DNA from: Rhizobium sp. BT04
GTDB lineage: Bacteria; Pseudomonadota; Alphaproteobacteria; Rhizobiales; Rhizobiaceae
Assembly (NCBI RefSeq): GCF_030053135.1
Contig: NZ_CP125652.1
Span: forward strand, 682,001 to 746,000
Direction of reading: 5' to 3'
DNA: 64,000 nt
Shown one piece after another: positions 16,628 through 23,498 of the stretch; the stretch's first letter is position 1, and each line of letters starts with the position of its first letter. The notes below the pieces were generated by a model, which was not told the DNA's origin, searched no databases, and saw nothing but the letters and a program-made list of their open reading frames with translations. The translations under genes were made by a program, and so were the position numbers.

Positions 16628-17140
16628 ATGGGCGGAATTTTTAAAAGCTTGATTTTGCTTGTTATAATGACCGTCTCATCGGCCGTCGGAGCCGCCGCGG
16701 AAGATTTCCCCGCCTATTGGCGCAAGACGATGACCAATGATCCCACCACGAATTACTATCTTGCCCAGGCCCTGAAGCCCTTACCGAACAAGGATGCCGA
16801 AACCATCAGAGTGCTCAGGCTGTCGCTGATCGCCGGCAATTTGTGTCTCGGCGCCACCATCAATACGAGGACAGGCGAGACCTTTCTGCAGCAGGCCGGA
16901 TATCACCGCCTGCGCGGAAAGGCCTGGGACGAAGCCGCCTTCCTTGCGAACGATTGGTTCAAATACTTCAATTACCGCTCCCTCGCCCATCTCTGCGCCG
17001 GCATCGACTACATGTTCGGGCCGGAGGGAAAACTGGCGCCCAATCTGGTAAAACCCGGAAAGGGTGAACCAAAGGGATCCTACGACCCTCTGGATTCCTA
17101 CTACATGCGGCTTCCGCCCTTGCGCAAACCGAACGGGTAA
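16628..17140 (+). CDS. Small exported protein of unknown function
   Basis: The 170-residue product starts with a good signal peptide (hydrophobic LILLVIMTVSSAVG, then AAAEDFP, cleavage around residue 24). The mature part is about 145 residues with TMTNDPTTNYYLAQALKPL at its start, two cysteines (in GNLCLGA and AHLCAGID) that could form a disulphide, and an aromatic centre (NDWFKYFNYRSL). No known domain was recognised. The ATG at 16628 follows GGGTTGGGGGATTGCC, a usable ribosome binding site. It is a single plus-strand gene beside rlpA. Confidence 0.65.
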   Translation: MGGIFKSLILLVIMTVSSAVGAAAEDFPAYWRKTMTNDPTTNYYLAQALKPLPNKDAETIRVLRLSLIAGNLCLGATINTRTGETFLQQAGYHRLRGKAWDEAAFLANDWFKYFNYRSLAHLCAGIDYMFGPEGKLAPNLVKPGKGEPKGSYDPLDSYYMRLPPLRKPNG

Positions 17141-17257
17141 GTCACGTCACCGATTGCATGTGATGCAGTGCGGATCGCGGATTTGACAGCTTCGTGGCTG
17201 TATGGGAACGAAATGTCCGCCGCGAGCTTTAAAGGTCTATGCCTTTGGAGGATTACC

Positions 17258-17461
17258 ATGAACGACGAAACCATGACGCAGCTCGACACGATCAGCCAGA
17301 AGTTGCATGCCCGATCTCGCCAGCTTTCCCAGCCGGATAACGACAACGACACCGCAATCCTGATGTCGGCACTGGCCGTGACGATGGAGGCAGTTCGCTC
17401 TCTCTGCGAGGACATGAACCAACTCAACGGTCCGAAGGGCCTCGGATCTGACGGACACTAA
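17258..17461 (+). CDS. Small hypothetical protein (67 residues)
   Basis: The start is the ATG at 17258, which has an excellent ribosome binding site (TTTGGAGGATTACC). The product is hydrophilic and helical: MNDETMTQLDTISQKLHARS, then QPDNDNDTAILMSALAVTMEAV. No domain or membrane segment was recognised. The strong translation signal and normal codon use support a real gene. A GGAAC at 17209-17213 lies upstream, but the distance and -10 only partly fit an EcfG promoter. Confidence 0.55.
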   Translation: MNDETMTQLDTISQKLHARSRQLSQPDNDNDTAILMSALAVTMEAVRSLCEDMNQLNGPKGLGSDGH

Positions 17462-17537
17462 ATCTCTGATGTCTCCGGCGCACCCAGACAGCCTGCGCCG
17501 AGAACGAGGGAAGCACTGATCTTCAGTGGCCCGCCAC

Positions 17538-17864
17538 CTACGCTGCCGGTGGCCGATACCGAACCGACTTGGCCTTTTTCAAGGCTTCGATCGTATCCTC
17601 GACGCTGAGGAGGACAGTGGTCTCCATGGATCTGAGCGCGCCGCCTGCACCGATAGCCAACGCGACCGCCGCCATCGATACGTTGTCGGGCGCCTCCCAC
17701 AGATTCCAACCGTCATGCTCGCCGAAGGCGTACCAGAACCCATGCAGCTTCCCGCCCACCGATTCAATGTAGGTCCGCGCCGCCTCCCGGCGATCTTCGG
17801 GCTTTTCGATCATGCGCGCCCACGTCTCGGGCGTGTAGCTGAAGCGCGTGAGATACATGGCCAT
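17538..17864 (-). CDS. GYD domain protein
   Basis: The 108-residue product fits the GYD domain family throughout: MYLTRFSYTPETWARMIEKPEDR at the start, VGGKLHGFWYAFGEHDGWNLWEAPD in the middle and AVALAIGAGGALRSMETTVLLS towards the end. The family is a small cytosolic alpha/beta (ferredoxin-like) fold of unknown function, often listed as a superfamily of stress-related proteins. The start is the ATG at 17864; an ATG two codons later is possible. No operon partner is visible. Confidence 0.85.
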   Translation of the reverse strand: MAMYLTRFSYTPETWARMIEKPEDRREAARTYIESVGGKLHGFWYAFGEHDGWNLWEAPDNVSMAAVALAIGAGGALRSMETTVLLSVEDTIEALKKAKSVRYRPPAA

Positions 17865-18130
17865 GTCTCGTCCTCCGCCGAAACAAAACAGTAAACGCCC
17901 AAGCCGGGGAGAACGCCAGTTATTTCCATTGTACGAAACGGGCCTGCCGCCCCGGTTTCATTCGCAAAACGGCGAACATCGAAGATGTCGGCAAATGCTG
18001 CAGAGTACGTTGACGCTGCGAACAAAGCTGCTAAAAAGCCAGCCATCGAGTGATTGGGTAGCAAATCGGCAGCAAGCGCCGATTTCAGGTAGTCAACAAA
18101 ATGTTGATTACTCAACCTTTTCAATCAGAT

Positions 18131-18220
18131 GGAAGAGTGTCCGAGTGGTTTAAGGAACCGGTCTTGAAAACCGGCGTGCGGGAAACCGTACCGTGGGTTC
18201 GAATCCCACCTCTTCCGCCA
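18131..18220 (+). tRNA. tRNA-Ser (anticodon UGA)
   Basis: The 90-base sequence folds as a type II tRNA. The acceptor stem is GGAAGAG/CTCTTCC followed by an encoded GCCA. The anticodon loop is CTTGAAA (anticodon TGA), between the stems CCGGT and ACCGG. A long variable arm (CGTGCGGGAAACCGTACCG) is followed by a T arm with GGGTTCGAATCCC. The long variable arm and the UGA anticodon identify it as serine tRNA reading UCA and related codons. A decayed gene zone starts just downstream. Confidence 0.97.
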
Positions 18221-18266
18221 GTTCCCATATTTTCGCGAGAACAGGAAGCAGCTCACTGCTGGCAAT

Positions 18267-18460
18267 TCAGCCCTCCAGTTGACCGGGGTTCTCCGTGCGA
18301 ATCTTGACCAGATGTTCCTTCACGATCTGCACCTTCGGTATCCGGCCAGCCTGATCCTGCCTCGGTAACAAACCCACGCGCTACCAATGCGGCCTCGTGA
18401 AACCGGATGCGCTGGTCGAAATCGCGTCGTCGCTCAATAGGTAGGCGGGAGATTGGCGCG
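18267..18460 (-). pseudogene. Frameshifted gene remnant downstream of tRNA-Ser
   Basis: On the minus strand one frame reads protein-like sequence (IERRRDFDQRIRFHEAALVA, then RGFVTEAGS) and then a second frame takes over (GRIPKVQIVKEHLVKIRTEN, then PGQLEG and a stop at 18269-18267). The two halves join well if one frameshift near 18345 is assumed. The family was not recognised. Neither frame alone gives a sensible protein with a start codon, so this is a broken gene. Confidence 0.45.
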
Positions 18461-18469
18461 TGAGAGCTC

Positions 18470-18583
18470 TCACGAGAAGTAAGAATATATCAGGAGGCCG
18501 ACAGAGCCCCAGAAAATAACCGGCGTAAGTATCATTCCCGCAAAGAAAATCTTTGTCACCGCAAACTCCGCAACTGCATTCAC
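18470..18583 (-). CDS. Tiny single-helix membrane protein (37 residues)
   Basis: A GTG at 18583 opens a 37-codon frame with the product MNAVAEFAVTKIFFAGMILT, then PVIFWGSVGLLIYSYFS. It has a short amphipathic start and two hydrophobic stretches, or one long one, typical of a small membrane protein. The start is uncertain because the ribosome binding site (AATAGG) is weak. The stop is embedded in a perfect 14-bp palindrome (18460-18473). Its position between two decayed genes makes it the one possibly intact unit here, or another remnant. Confidence 0.45.
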   Translation of the reverse strand: MNAVAEFAVTKIFFAGMILTPVIFWGSVGLLIYSYFS

Positions 18584-18770
18584 GCCGCAAAACCTATTGC
18601 AGTGACGTTGGTTTGCTATGGGCATAAAGTCCCGGATAGATCTGACTTTAGTCTGAGTGTTGCGGTAATTCCGAAATGCGATAGCGTCGTTCGTATGGCG
18701 GCGATCATTGAACTCCGCCGCAACCGATAGACCTTTCCGCTATGTCTCCGCCTATTTCGCGCGAGAAAGG

Positions 18771-19165
18771 CTAACCGAAAGCGGCCAGCCGCTCGACGAA
18801 GCGCTCCTTCTGAGCATGGCGTTCGCGGATCGAATGCAGGCGGTGGGTGAAATCGGCCGTGCCGCATTTTGTTCGGCGATCGTCTTCAAGTCGGCGAGGC
18901 GGCCGGCTGCCGCGCTATAGCCGGAAGCGTTTGCGCCGCACGGTCTCGGTTTCGACCTCGCGCCAGACAGCATCGCCCGGTTGTATGATCGCGTTGAGCC
19001 GTGCGCGGCGGGCGCTGCCTCTTTCTCCTCCTGCCTTCTGCCGCCAGCCGCTCGTTCTCCTTGTGTTGGCGGATATCGCGAATCGCGCCGGCACGGGCTC
19101 GCAGGTCCGCGGTCGTATGCGTGGCGGCTGCAGAACTCGCGCTCGGAAGGCTCCGGGCCGCCTTG
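18771..19165 (-). pseudogene. Multiply frameshifted remnant of an uncharacterised helical protein
   Basis: Protein-like sequence runs across three frames of the minus strand: ADLRARAGAIRDIRQHKENE and RLAAE in the first; ARRARLNAIIQPGDAVWREV and ETETVRRKRF in the second; GYSAAAGRLADLKTIAEQN in the third; then back to TADFTHRLHSIRERHAQKER and FVERLAAFG before a stop at 18773-18771. At least three frameshifts are needed. The pattern (A..LADL....., F...L..IR..HA.K..F...L) recalls helical C-terminal tails of larger uncharacterised proteins, but no family can be named with confidence. Confidence 0.5.
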
Positions 19166-19166
19166 A

Positions 19167-19328
19167 TCAGACCGGATGCAGCACGCCGTCAGTTTCGAGG
19201 ATTCGCAGCGTCTCGGCAAGCGTTACCCCGGACTGAAGGCGCCACCATTTGCCTGTTGCCGCAATAATACCGGCCGCAGCCCATGACCGTCCGATCCGTT
19301 CCCATGGTTGACTATGCCGTGTCGCCAT
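19167..19328 (-). CDS. Small hypothetical protein (53 residues), tentative
   Basis: The frame from the ATG at 19328 encodes MATRHSQPWERIGRSWAAAG, then IIAATGKWWRLQSGVTLAET and LRILETDGVLHPV. It is protein-like but belongs to no recognised family. No clear ribosome binding site is present and it lies at the head of the decayed zone, so it may be the N-terminal scrap of a broken gene. Its start is 35 bases from the start of the divergent PhnA-like gene. Confidence 0.35.
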   Translation of the reverse strand: MATRHSQPWERIGRSWAAAGIIAATGKWWRLQSGVTLAETLRILETDGVLHPV

Positions 19329-19362
19329 GATTTCCCGTCCGGGATCATCAAAAGAGGACATC

Positions 19363-19587
19363 ATGGCCGACGACATCATCGTAAAGGACAGCAACGGAAG
19401 CCAGCTTCATGACGGCGATTCCGTAACCCTGATCAAGGACCTCAAGGTCAAGGGAACCTCGGAGACGCTGAAGCGTGGAACGCTGGTGAAGGGCATTCGC
19501 CTGACCGACAATCCCGGTGAGATCGAGTGCAACACCAAGCAGGTCAAAGGCCTGGTGCTGAAAACCGAGTTTTTGAAGAAGGCATAG
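19363..19587 (+). CDS. PhnA-type (YjdM) C-terminal domain protein
   Basis: The 74-residue product matches the C-terminal domain of the so-called alkylphosphonate utilisation protein PhnA/YjdM: IIVKDSNGSQLHDGDSVTLIKDLKVKG at the start and LKRGTLVKGIRL in the middle, with IECNTKQVKGLVLKTEFLKK at the end. The N-terminal zinc ribbon of full-length YjdM is absent; single-domain versions are common. Despite the name, a role in phosphonate use is not established. The start is the ATG at 19363, which has AGAGGA upstream. It is a small beta-barrel-like cytosolic protein. Confidence 0.85.
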   Translation: MADDIIVKDSNGSQLHDGDSVTLIKDLKVKGTSETLKRGTLVKGIRLTDNPGEIECNTKQVKGLVLKTEFLKKA

Positions 19588-19602
19588 GGCCACCTCGCCG
19601 CA

Positions 19603-20421
19603 TCAATCGCCCTCTTGCGGCACTTCTTCGGTGATCACCTCGAAGCGGGCGAGCGTTGCCGGGCCGAAAGCCGTCGACATTGCGACATCGGTGGCGTCGC
19701 GGCCGGTCGCCATCAATATTCTGCCGATGCGCGGCGTGTTGTGGCGGGCATCGACCGTATGCCAGTGGCCGCCGAGAAAGACCTCGAACCAGGCGCTGAA
19801 ATCCATCGGATTGGGATCGATCGGAACGCCGATATCGCCGAGATAGCCGGTGCAATATCGCGCCGGGATATTCATGCATCGGCAAAGCGCGATGGCGAGA
19901 TGGGCAAAGTCGCGGCAGACTCCTGCTTTGTCGATGAAGCCGCCATGCGCGGTCCGCAGGAGGTCGGCCTTCAGGTAATCGAAAGTGATGTGGTCATGGA
20001 CGAAATCGCAAATCGCCTGAACGCGCGCCCAACCGAGCGGCGTCGACGAGAAGGTTGCCCAGGCAAAATCGGCAAGCCTGTCGGTGTCGCAATAGCGGCT
20101 GCCGAGCAGGAAGACCAGCACCTCGTCCGGCAGGTCGTTGATCGCGTGCTGGACTGCATCTTCGGGAACGACGTCGGGCTGGCCGCTGTCGTAGATCTCG
20201 AACTCCGTAGAGATCGTCGTCACTCCCGCCGGTGCGACGATCCGGCTGCAGGCATTGCCGAAACCATCGGTATATTCCCAGGCCTCGATTGCCCGGTCGA
20301 ATGTCAGGACCTGCTCGCTGAGAAGATCGGCACGACGGGAGGGGTGGATATTGAGGACGAGCAGCATCGGCGTTGGCTGCACGCATTCGTAGCCCAGATG
20401 AAACCCGGCGCGTATCTTCAT
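19603..20421 (-). CDS. Transglutaminase-like family protein
   Basis: The 272-residue product has an N-terminal beta domain and a transglutaminase-like cysteine-protease fold. The catalytic Cys lies in DKAGVCRDFAHLAIALCRCM (about residue 170), with a downstream His in GHWHTVDARHNTPRIGR and an Asp in the same stretch. Such bacterial proteins are probably peptidases or amidases. The start is the ATG at 20421 (MKIRAGFHLGYEC). It is followed upstream by a second, more distant transglutaminase-like gene on the same strand, about 97 bases apart, and the two are probably co-transcribed. The substrate is unknown. Confidence 0.85.
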   Translation of the reverse strand: MKIRAGFHLGYECVQPTPMLLVLNIHPSRRADLLSEQVLTFDRAIEAWEYTDGFGNACSRIVAPAGVTTISTEFEIYDSGQPDVVPEDAVQHAINDLPDEVLVFLLGSRYCDTDRLADFAWATFSSTPLGWARVQAICDFVHDHITFDYLKADLLRTAHGGFIDKAGVCRDFAHLAIALCRCMNIPARYCTGYLGDIGVPIDPNPMDFSAWFEVFLGGHWHTVDARHNTPRIGRILMATGRDATDVAMSTAFGPATLARFEVITEEVPQEGD

Positions 20422-20518
20422 TGTGGCTTCCTTGTCGCGTCTGCGCTTTGGCAGCGGTGAGTAGAGAACGCTGGTCGCGCTACCCGGTTCCCGCGAGACC
20501 GGGACTGTCACCGCGCGA

Positions 20519-21400
20519 CTAGCCAGATTGCCTTGTGGTGACGTTCACCTGCACTGTCATGCTGTCGAAATCCTTCCCATCCCCGTCATAGCTGCCGCTC
20601 AATGGGACTGCCTGGCGCGGATCGCGGGCCACCGCGACACGAATGAGATCGCGGTTGCCGACGATCCCATTGGTCGGATCGAACTCCGCCCAGCCGGCGC
20701 CTGGAAGATAGATCTGGCACCATGCATGGGTGGAACCGCCGCCGAGCACGGTGGAGCCGTCCCGGTCGGGAACATAGACGTAGCCGGTGACGAAGCGCGC
20801 CGCGAGGCCGAGGACGCGTGCCGCCTCCATCATCAGCAGGGCGAAATCCCGGCAGGTGCCGGAACGAAGCTGCAAGGTCTGGACCGGCGTCTGCGTCCCA
20901 TGTTCCTGGCGCCGCGCATAGACGAAGCTTTCCCGAATGGCGTAACACAGCGTCATCAGCAGATGGCCGGTCTCCGTCGGACGCCCAAGACGCAAGAACT
21001 GGCGCGCCCAGCGTCCGACCTCGTCGTTGGGGTCGGGATAATGGCGCTGCATCGCCGGCGTCAGATCGGCAATCTCATCCTTGTCGTAGGAGAATGGATA
21101 GATCAGGGCCTCTTCGTCCACCTTGAGATCCAGGGCAACCTGCGGCGTATGATCGAGGGTGATCCAGGTTTCGAAGCGAAGCTCAGCCGACGGTCGTGAA
21201 ATATCGACGAGCGCCACGCAATTGCCGAAAACATCGTGGATCCAGCGGACATGACTTTCCTCAGGATAGGTCGTCAACGACGCTTCGATCAACCGCTGGT
21301 CGAAACTGTCGCGCGGCCGGAACATCAACCGATGCTCGCCGAAATCGACCTCCCTGACGTAGCGATAGGACGTGATGTGGCGGACGGAGAAAATCGTCAT
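20519..21400 (-). CDS. Transglutaminase family protein with N-terminal Bact_transglu_N domain
   Basis: The 293-residue product starts with the N-terminal domain seen in bacterial transglutaminase-like proteins (SVRHITSYRYVREVDFGEHR, then RPRD), and carries the catalytic region with LRSGTCRDFALLMMEAARVL and GGSTHAWCQIYLPGAGWAEFDPTNG. The Cys, His and Asp of the triad are all present. The start is the ATG at 21400. It has no signal peptide. It sits directly upstream of the other transglutaminase-like gene, a pairing often seen in proteobacteria. Confidence 0.88.
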   Translation of the reverse strand: MTIFSVRHITSYRYVREVDFGEHRLMFRPRDSFDQRLIEASLTTYPEESHVRWIHDVFGNCVALVDISRPSAELRFETWITLDHTPQVALDLKVDEEALIYPFSYDKDEIADLTPAMQRHYPDPNDEVGRWARQFLRLGRPTETGHLLMTLCYAIRESFVYARRQEHGTQTPVQTLQLRSGTCRDFALLMMEAARVLGLAARFVTGYVYVPDRDGSTVLGGGSTHAWCQIYLPGAGWAEFDPTNGIVGNRDLIRVAVARDPRQAVPLSGSYDGDGKDFDSMTVQVNVTTRQSG

Positions 21401-21582
21401 CGGCGGCCGTCCGATAATCTGTTCACTGTGCTTCTCCAAGGCGGCGGCGCCGCCTCTCCTCTGCGAAAGCGCCCTGCCCGCTTCCCCGCTCATCCCGATT
21501 TCTTGTCATATAAGCACATTCGAAAGATTGCTATTGTACCTTCACCGATCGACGGCAGAGCCGTCCAACCTAAGAGGATAAC

Positions 21583-21699
21583 ATGCATATCATCTGGGAC
21601 GTTCTGACACTTCTGCTGACAATCGGCTCGCTCTATGGCGGGCGCGAATACCGGATTATTCGCGCCCGTGCCCGCGCTCAGAACTGGGGCAATTTCTGA
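21583..21699 (+). CDS. Tiny membrane protein (38 residues)
   Basis: A short frame with a strong ribosome binding site (AAGAGGATAAC before the ATG at 21583) encodes MHIIWDVLTLLLTIGSLYGG, then REYRIIRARARAQNWGNF. The first 20 residues form a membrane helix and the rest is strongly basic, so a single-pass protein with a cytosolic basic tail is likely. It is divergent from the transglutaminase pair and is followed 145 bases later by a good terminator. No family was recognised. Confidence 0.6.
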   Translation: MHIIWDVLTLLLTIGSLYGGREYRIIRARARAQNWGNF

Positions 21700-21843
21700 T
21701 TCGATTCCGATAGACTGGTCGCATCGTCTCGCTGCCGGAAGGGCGCCGGCCGCGGATACGTCGAATGACGTAAAGCCATGTGCTTCAGCAAGTGCTTCAT
21801 TAGCCGAGACGGCGTCAATCCGTCCATTCTCCTGTGATTGCAA

Positions 21844-21871
21844 GCCCGCCTCACCCCAGGCGGGCTTTTTT
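21844..21871 (+). terminator. Rho-independent terminator
   Basis: GCCCGCC (21844-21850) and GGCGGGC (21859-21865) form a perfect 7-bp stem with an 8-base loop, followed by six T residues. It should end plus-strand transcription from the 38-residue gene at 21583. The 145 bases between contain no clear gene and might include a small RNA. Confidence 0.85.
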
Positions 21872-21913
21872 CACGGTAATTCTTCTATCGCGCATATCTT
21901 CCTGGCGCCTGCC

Positions 21914-22069
21914 TCACTTCTTGGCGCCTGCCGAAAGCACCCGATGTGTCGCATTGTCCATTGCGTGGCTCGCCTCCTGTCCATCCTTCTTCAGCCCGTA
22001 TGCGGTATTGCCGCAGCCGGACAGGGTGAGCAGGCAGATACAGGCGATGGCGATTGTAGCTTTTGACAT
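21914..22069 (-). CDS. Entericidin-like small lipoprotein
   Basis: The 51-residue product starts MSKATIAIACICLLTLSGCG, a lipoprotein signal with the lipobox LSGC, and continues NTAYGLKKDGQEASHAMDNA. The short mature part with G...D...A.H.. matches entericidin A/B-type lipoproteins, which are small envelope stress proteins. The start is the ATG at 22069. The gene overlaps no other and converges on the 21844 terminator. The name is by general similarity; a toxin-antitoxin role, as proposed for enteric entericidins, should not be assumed. Confidence 0.7.
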   Translation of the reverse strand: MSKATIAIACICLLTLSGCGNTAYGLKKDGQEASHAMDNATHRVLSAGAKK

Positions 22070-22440
22070 CAGTGTTCCCTCGGATCGAATGGCTTCTGAA
22101 TAAAATGATGCGCTTCGCGCCAAAATCAATCCGTCGAAGCCGGCATGAATCGAATGAGCGACGGATTAATCCGCTGAAAACATGCCGCAAACTCTTGAAG
22201 TGTAGTCACCCCCATCGCGCCTTCGGTCACCGCTTTTCAAGGTACGAAAAACATTCTCAAGTCATCTCTCCCGTGATCTGCGGCAGTTATTCGAGTATAT
22301 ATTCTTCCATCCCGCAAAAGAACACATGTACCATTTCGATACTTTAAGTTTACTCAAATGCGGCGCTTAACTATTTATTAGTAATAACCTTGCGAAGCGG
22401 AAGCTTAAGTTTATTCTTTTCTCAAAGGGGAGAGAAAAGA
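22070..22440. other. AT-rich gene-free region
   Basis: No gene was recognised in these 371 bases. The right half is clearly AT-richer than the surroundings and contains two similar stretches, CTTTAAGTTTACTC (22341-22354) and CTTAAGTTTATTC (22405-22417). It presumably contains the promoter of the tiny gene at 22441, but no sigma factor consensus was matched. Confidence 0.4.
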
Positions 22441-22557
22441 ATGTTTAGCAAAAGCCTGATCATGCCTTTAGGCTTCGCAATGCTCGCCATATCAGGCCTC
22501 CTGTTCCAGCTGGCTATGTACGCGCTGGAGACTCCGGTCACCCAGTTGCACCCGTAA
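22441..22557 (+). CDS. Tiny membrane protein (38 residues)
   Basis: The ATG at 22441 follows AAAGGGGAGAGAAAAGA, a strong ribosome binding site. The product MFSKSLIMPLGFAMLAISGL, then LFQLAMYALETPVTQLHP has one membrane helix and a short C-terminal tail. It lies 82 bases upstream of the GlsB/YeaQ-type gene and may be co-transcribed with it. No family was recognised. It is too short for most gene finders. Confidence 0.6.
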   Translation: MFSKSLIMPLGFAMLAISGLLFQLAMYALETPVTQLHP

Positions 22558-22639
22558 GCCGCTTTAAATTCTGCCAGGAGTGGAATTTCCTTCCGTTTCA
22601 TGCATTGTTTCGAGTCGGTTTACCAGGAGGGAGCTAACC

Positions 22640-22894
22640 ATGGAAAACGCAGGTGTAGGTTGGATTGCAGCCATCATTATCGGTGGCATCGCCGGATGGC
22701 TGGCGGAAAAGGCCATGAGCAGCAACATGGGCTTGCTCATGAACATATTGCTCGGCATTGTCGGCGCCATTGTCGCCAACTGGATCCTGGGTTTCTTGCA
22801 CATCCAGCCGCTTGCCGGTTGGCTGGGTTATCTGATCACCGGTTTCGTCGGCGCCTGCATTCTGATTTTCGTCGGCCGCCTCATCCGCCGCTGA
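22640..22894 (+). CDS. GlsB/YeaQ/YmgE family stress-response membrane protein
   Basis: The 84-residue product has three hydrophobic, glycine-rich segments typical of the family: VGWIAAIIIGGIAGWLAEK, LLMNILLGIVGAIVANWILG and LGYLITGFVGACILIFVGRL. Members are small inner-membrane proteins linked to general stress. The start is the ATG at 22640 with the ribosome binding site CAGGAGG; the longer frame has none. A terminator lies just downstream. The closest known role is 'transglycosylase-associated protein', a name without proven biochemical meaning. Confidence 0.9.
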   Translation: MENAGVGWIAAIIIGGIAGWLAEKAMSSNMGLLMNILLGIVGAIVANWILGFLHIQPLAGWLGYLITGFVGACILIFVGRLIRR

Positions 22895-22948
22895 CCCCGG
22901 TAAGCGTTAGCTGACCCGGTCGCGGTAGCTGGCCATCGAAACACCAGA

Positions 22949-22976
22949 AGCCGGGCAATCATGGCGCCCGGCTTTT
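22949..22976 (+). terminator. Rho-independent terminator after the GlsB-like gene
   Basis: AGCCGGGC (22949-22956) pairs with GCCCGGCT (22966-22973) across a 9-base loop, and TTTTC follows. It lies 55 bases after the GlsB-like stop and before the convergent DUF883-like gene. Confidence 0.75.
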
Positions 22977-22995
22977 CATTGTCCTGAAGTCTCTT

Positions 22996-23277
22996 TCAGC
23001 GACGGCTCAGCAGGCCGAAAACATAGGCGATGCCTGCCGTCACGGCGAGGGCGATGAGCGGTTCTTCGCGAACCTTGTCGCGCAGCTGTTCCGTCATCAG
23101 CGACGCCTCGTCGGTCACCGCCGACTTTGCCCCCTGCCCGAGCGCGACCACGCTTTCCGTCAGCCGGGAGAGATCGTTGCGAAGGGCTGCGACCTGCGCC
23201 GACAGGTCGTCTGCTGCCATATCAGCCTTGACGCGCGCAGCGGTGGATTCGGCGGAAGCGGTTTTCAATTCTGCCAT
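22996..23277 (-). CDS. DUF883/ElaB-like membrane-anchored protein
   Basis: The 93-residue product has a helical, coiled-coil body (ADDLSAQVAALRNDLSRLTE, then SVVALGQGAKSAV) and a C-terminal anchor (PLIALAVTAGIAYVFGLLSRR), the layout of ElaB/YqjD/DUF883 proteins that tether ribosomes or act in stress in enteric bacteria. The start is the ATG at 23277, with AGGAG upstream; the longer frame has no comparable site. An EcfG-type promoter lies at 23309-23334. It is likely a general-stress gene. Confidence 0.75.
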   Translation of the reverse strand: MAELKTASAESTAARVKADMAADDLSAQVAALRNDLSRLTESVVALGQGAKSAVTDEASLMTEQLRDKVREEPLIALAVTAGIAYVFGLLSRR

Positions 23278-23308
23278 GGTCTGCTCCTGTTTCATGGGAT
23301 GCCGGTTC

Positions 23309-23334
23309 AACGAAATGGCGGCCCGAAAGGTTCC
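23309..23334 (-). promoter_or_regulatory. EcfG (RpoE2-type) promoter of the DUF883-like gene
   Basis: On the minus strand GGAAC (23334-23330), a 17-base spacer and CGTT (23312-23309) match the general-stress consensus exactly. The predicted start point is near 23302, about 25 bases before the ATG. Confidence 0.7.
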
Positions 23335-23498
23335 GTCGCAACCGATCTTTTGTTGGCCGCAAAGCCGCCTCGGCCGAGCGGCGGCCTTGTGCAGCTTTTC
23401 GCGCGACAAACCCTTCATTTCCTGTCGGGTTTGTTTTAAGGAACGTCGAATGTCCGCCCGCGCGCGGCTCTAATGAATACTGCGAGGTTTGCGTTTCG

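Noticed and set aside
17985..18053. 22-codon frame and an overlapping minus-strand frame near the GYD gene
   Set aside because: The minus frame overlaps the GYD start and neither has a translation signal.
18131..19362. Attachment-site duplication of the tRNA-Ser 3' end
   Set aside because: No second copy of the tRNA 3' sequence was seen downstream in the window, so an integrated element cannot be delimited.
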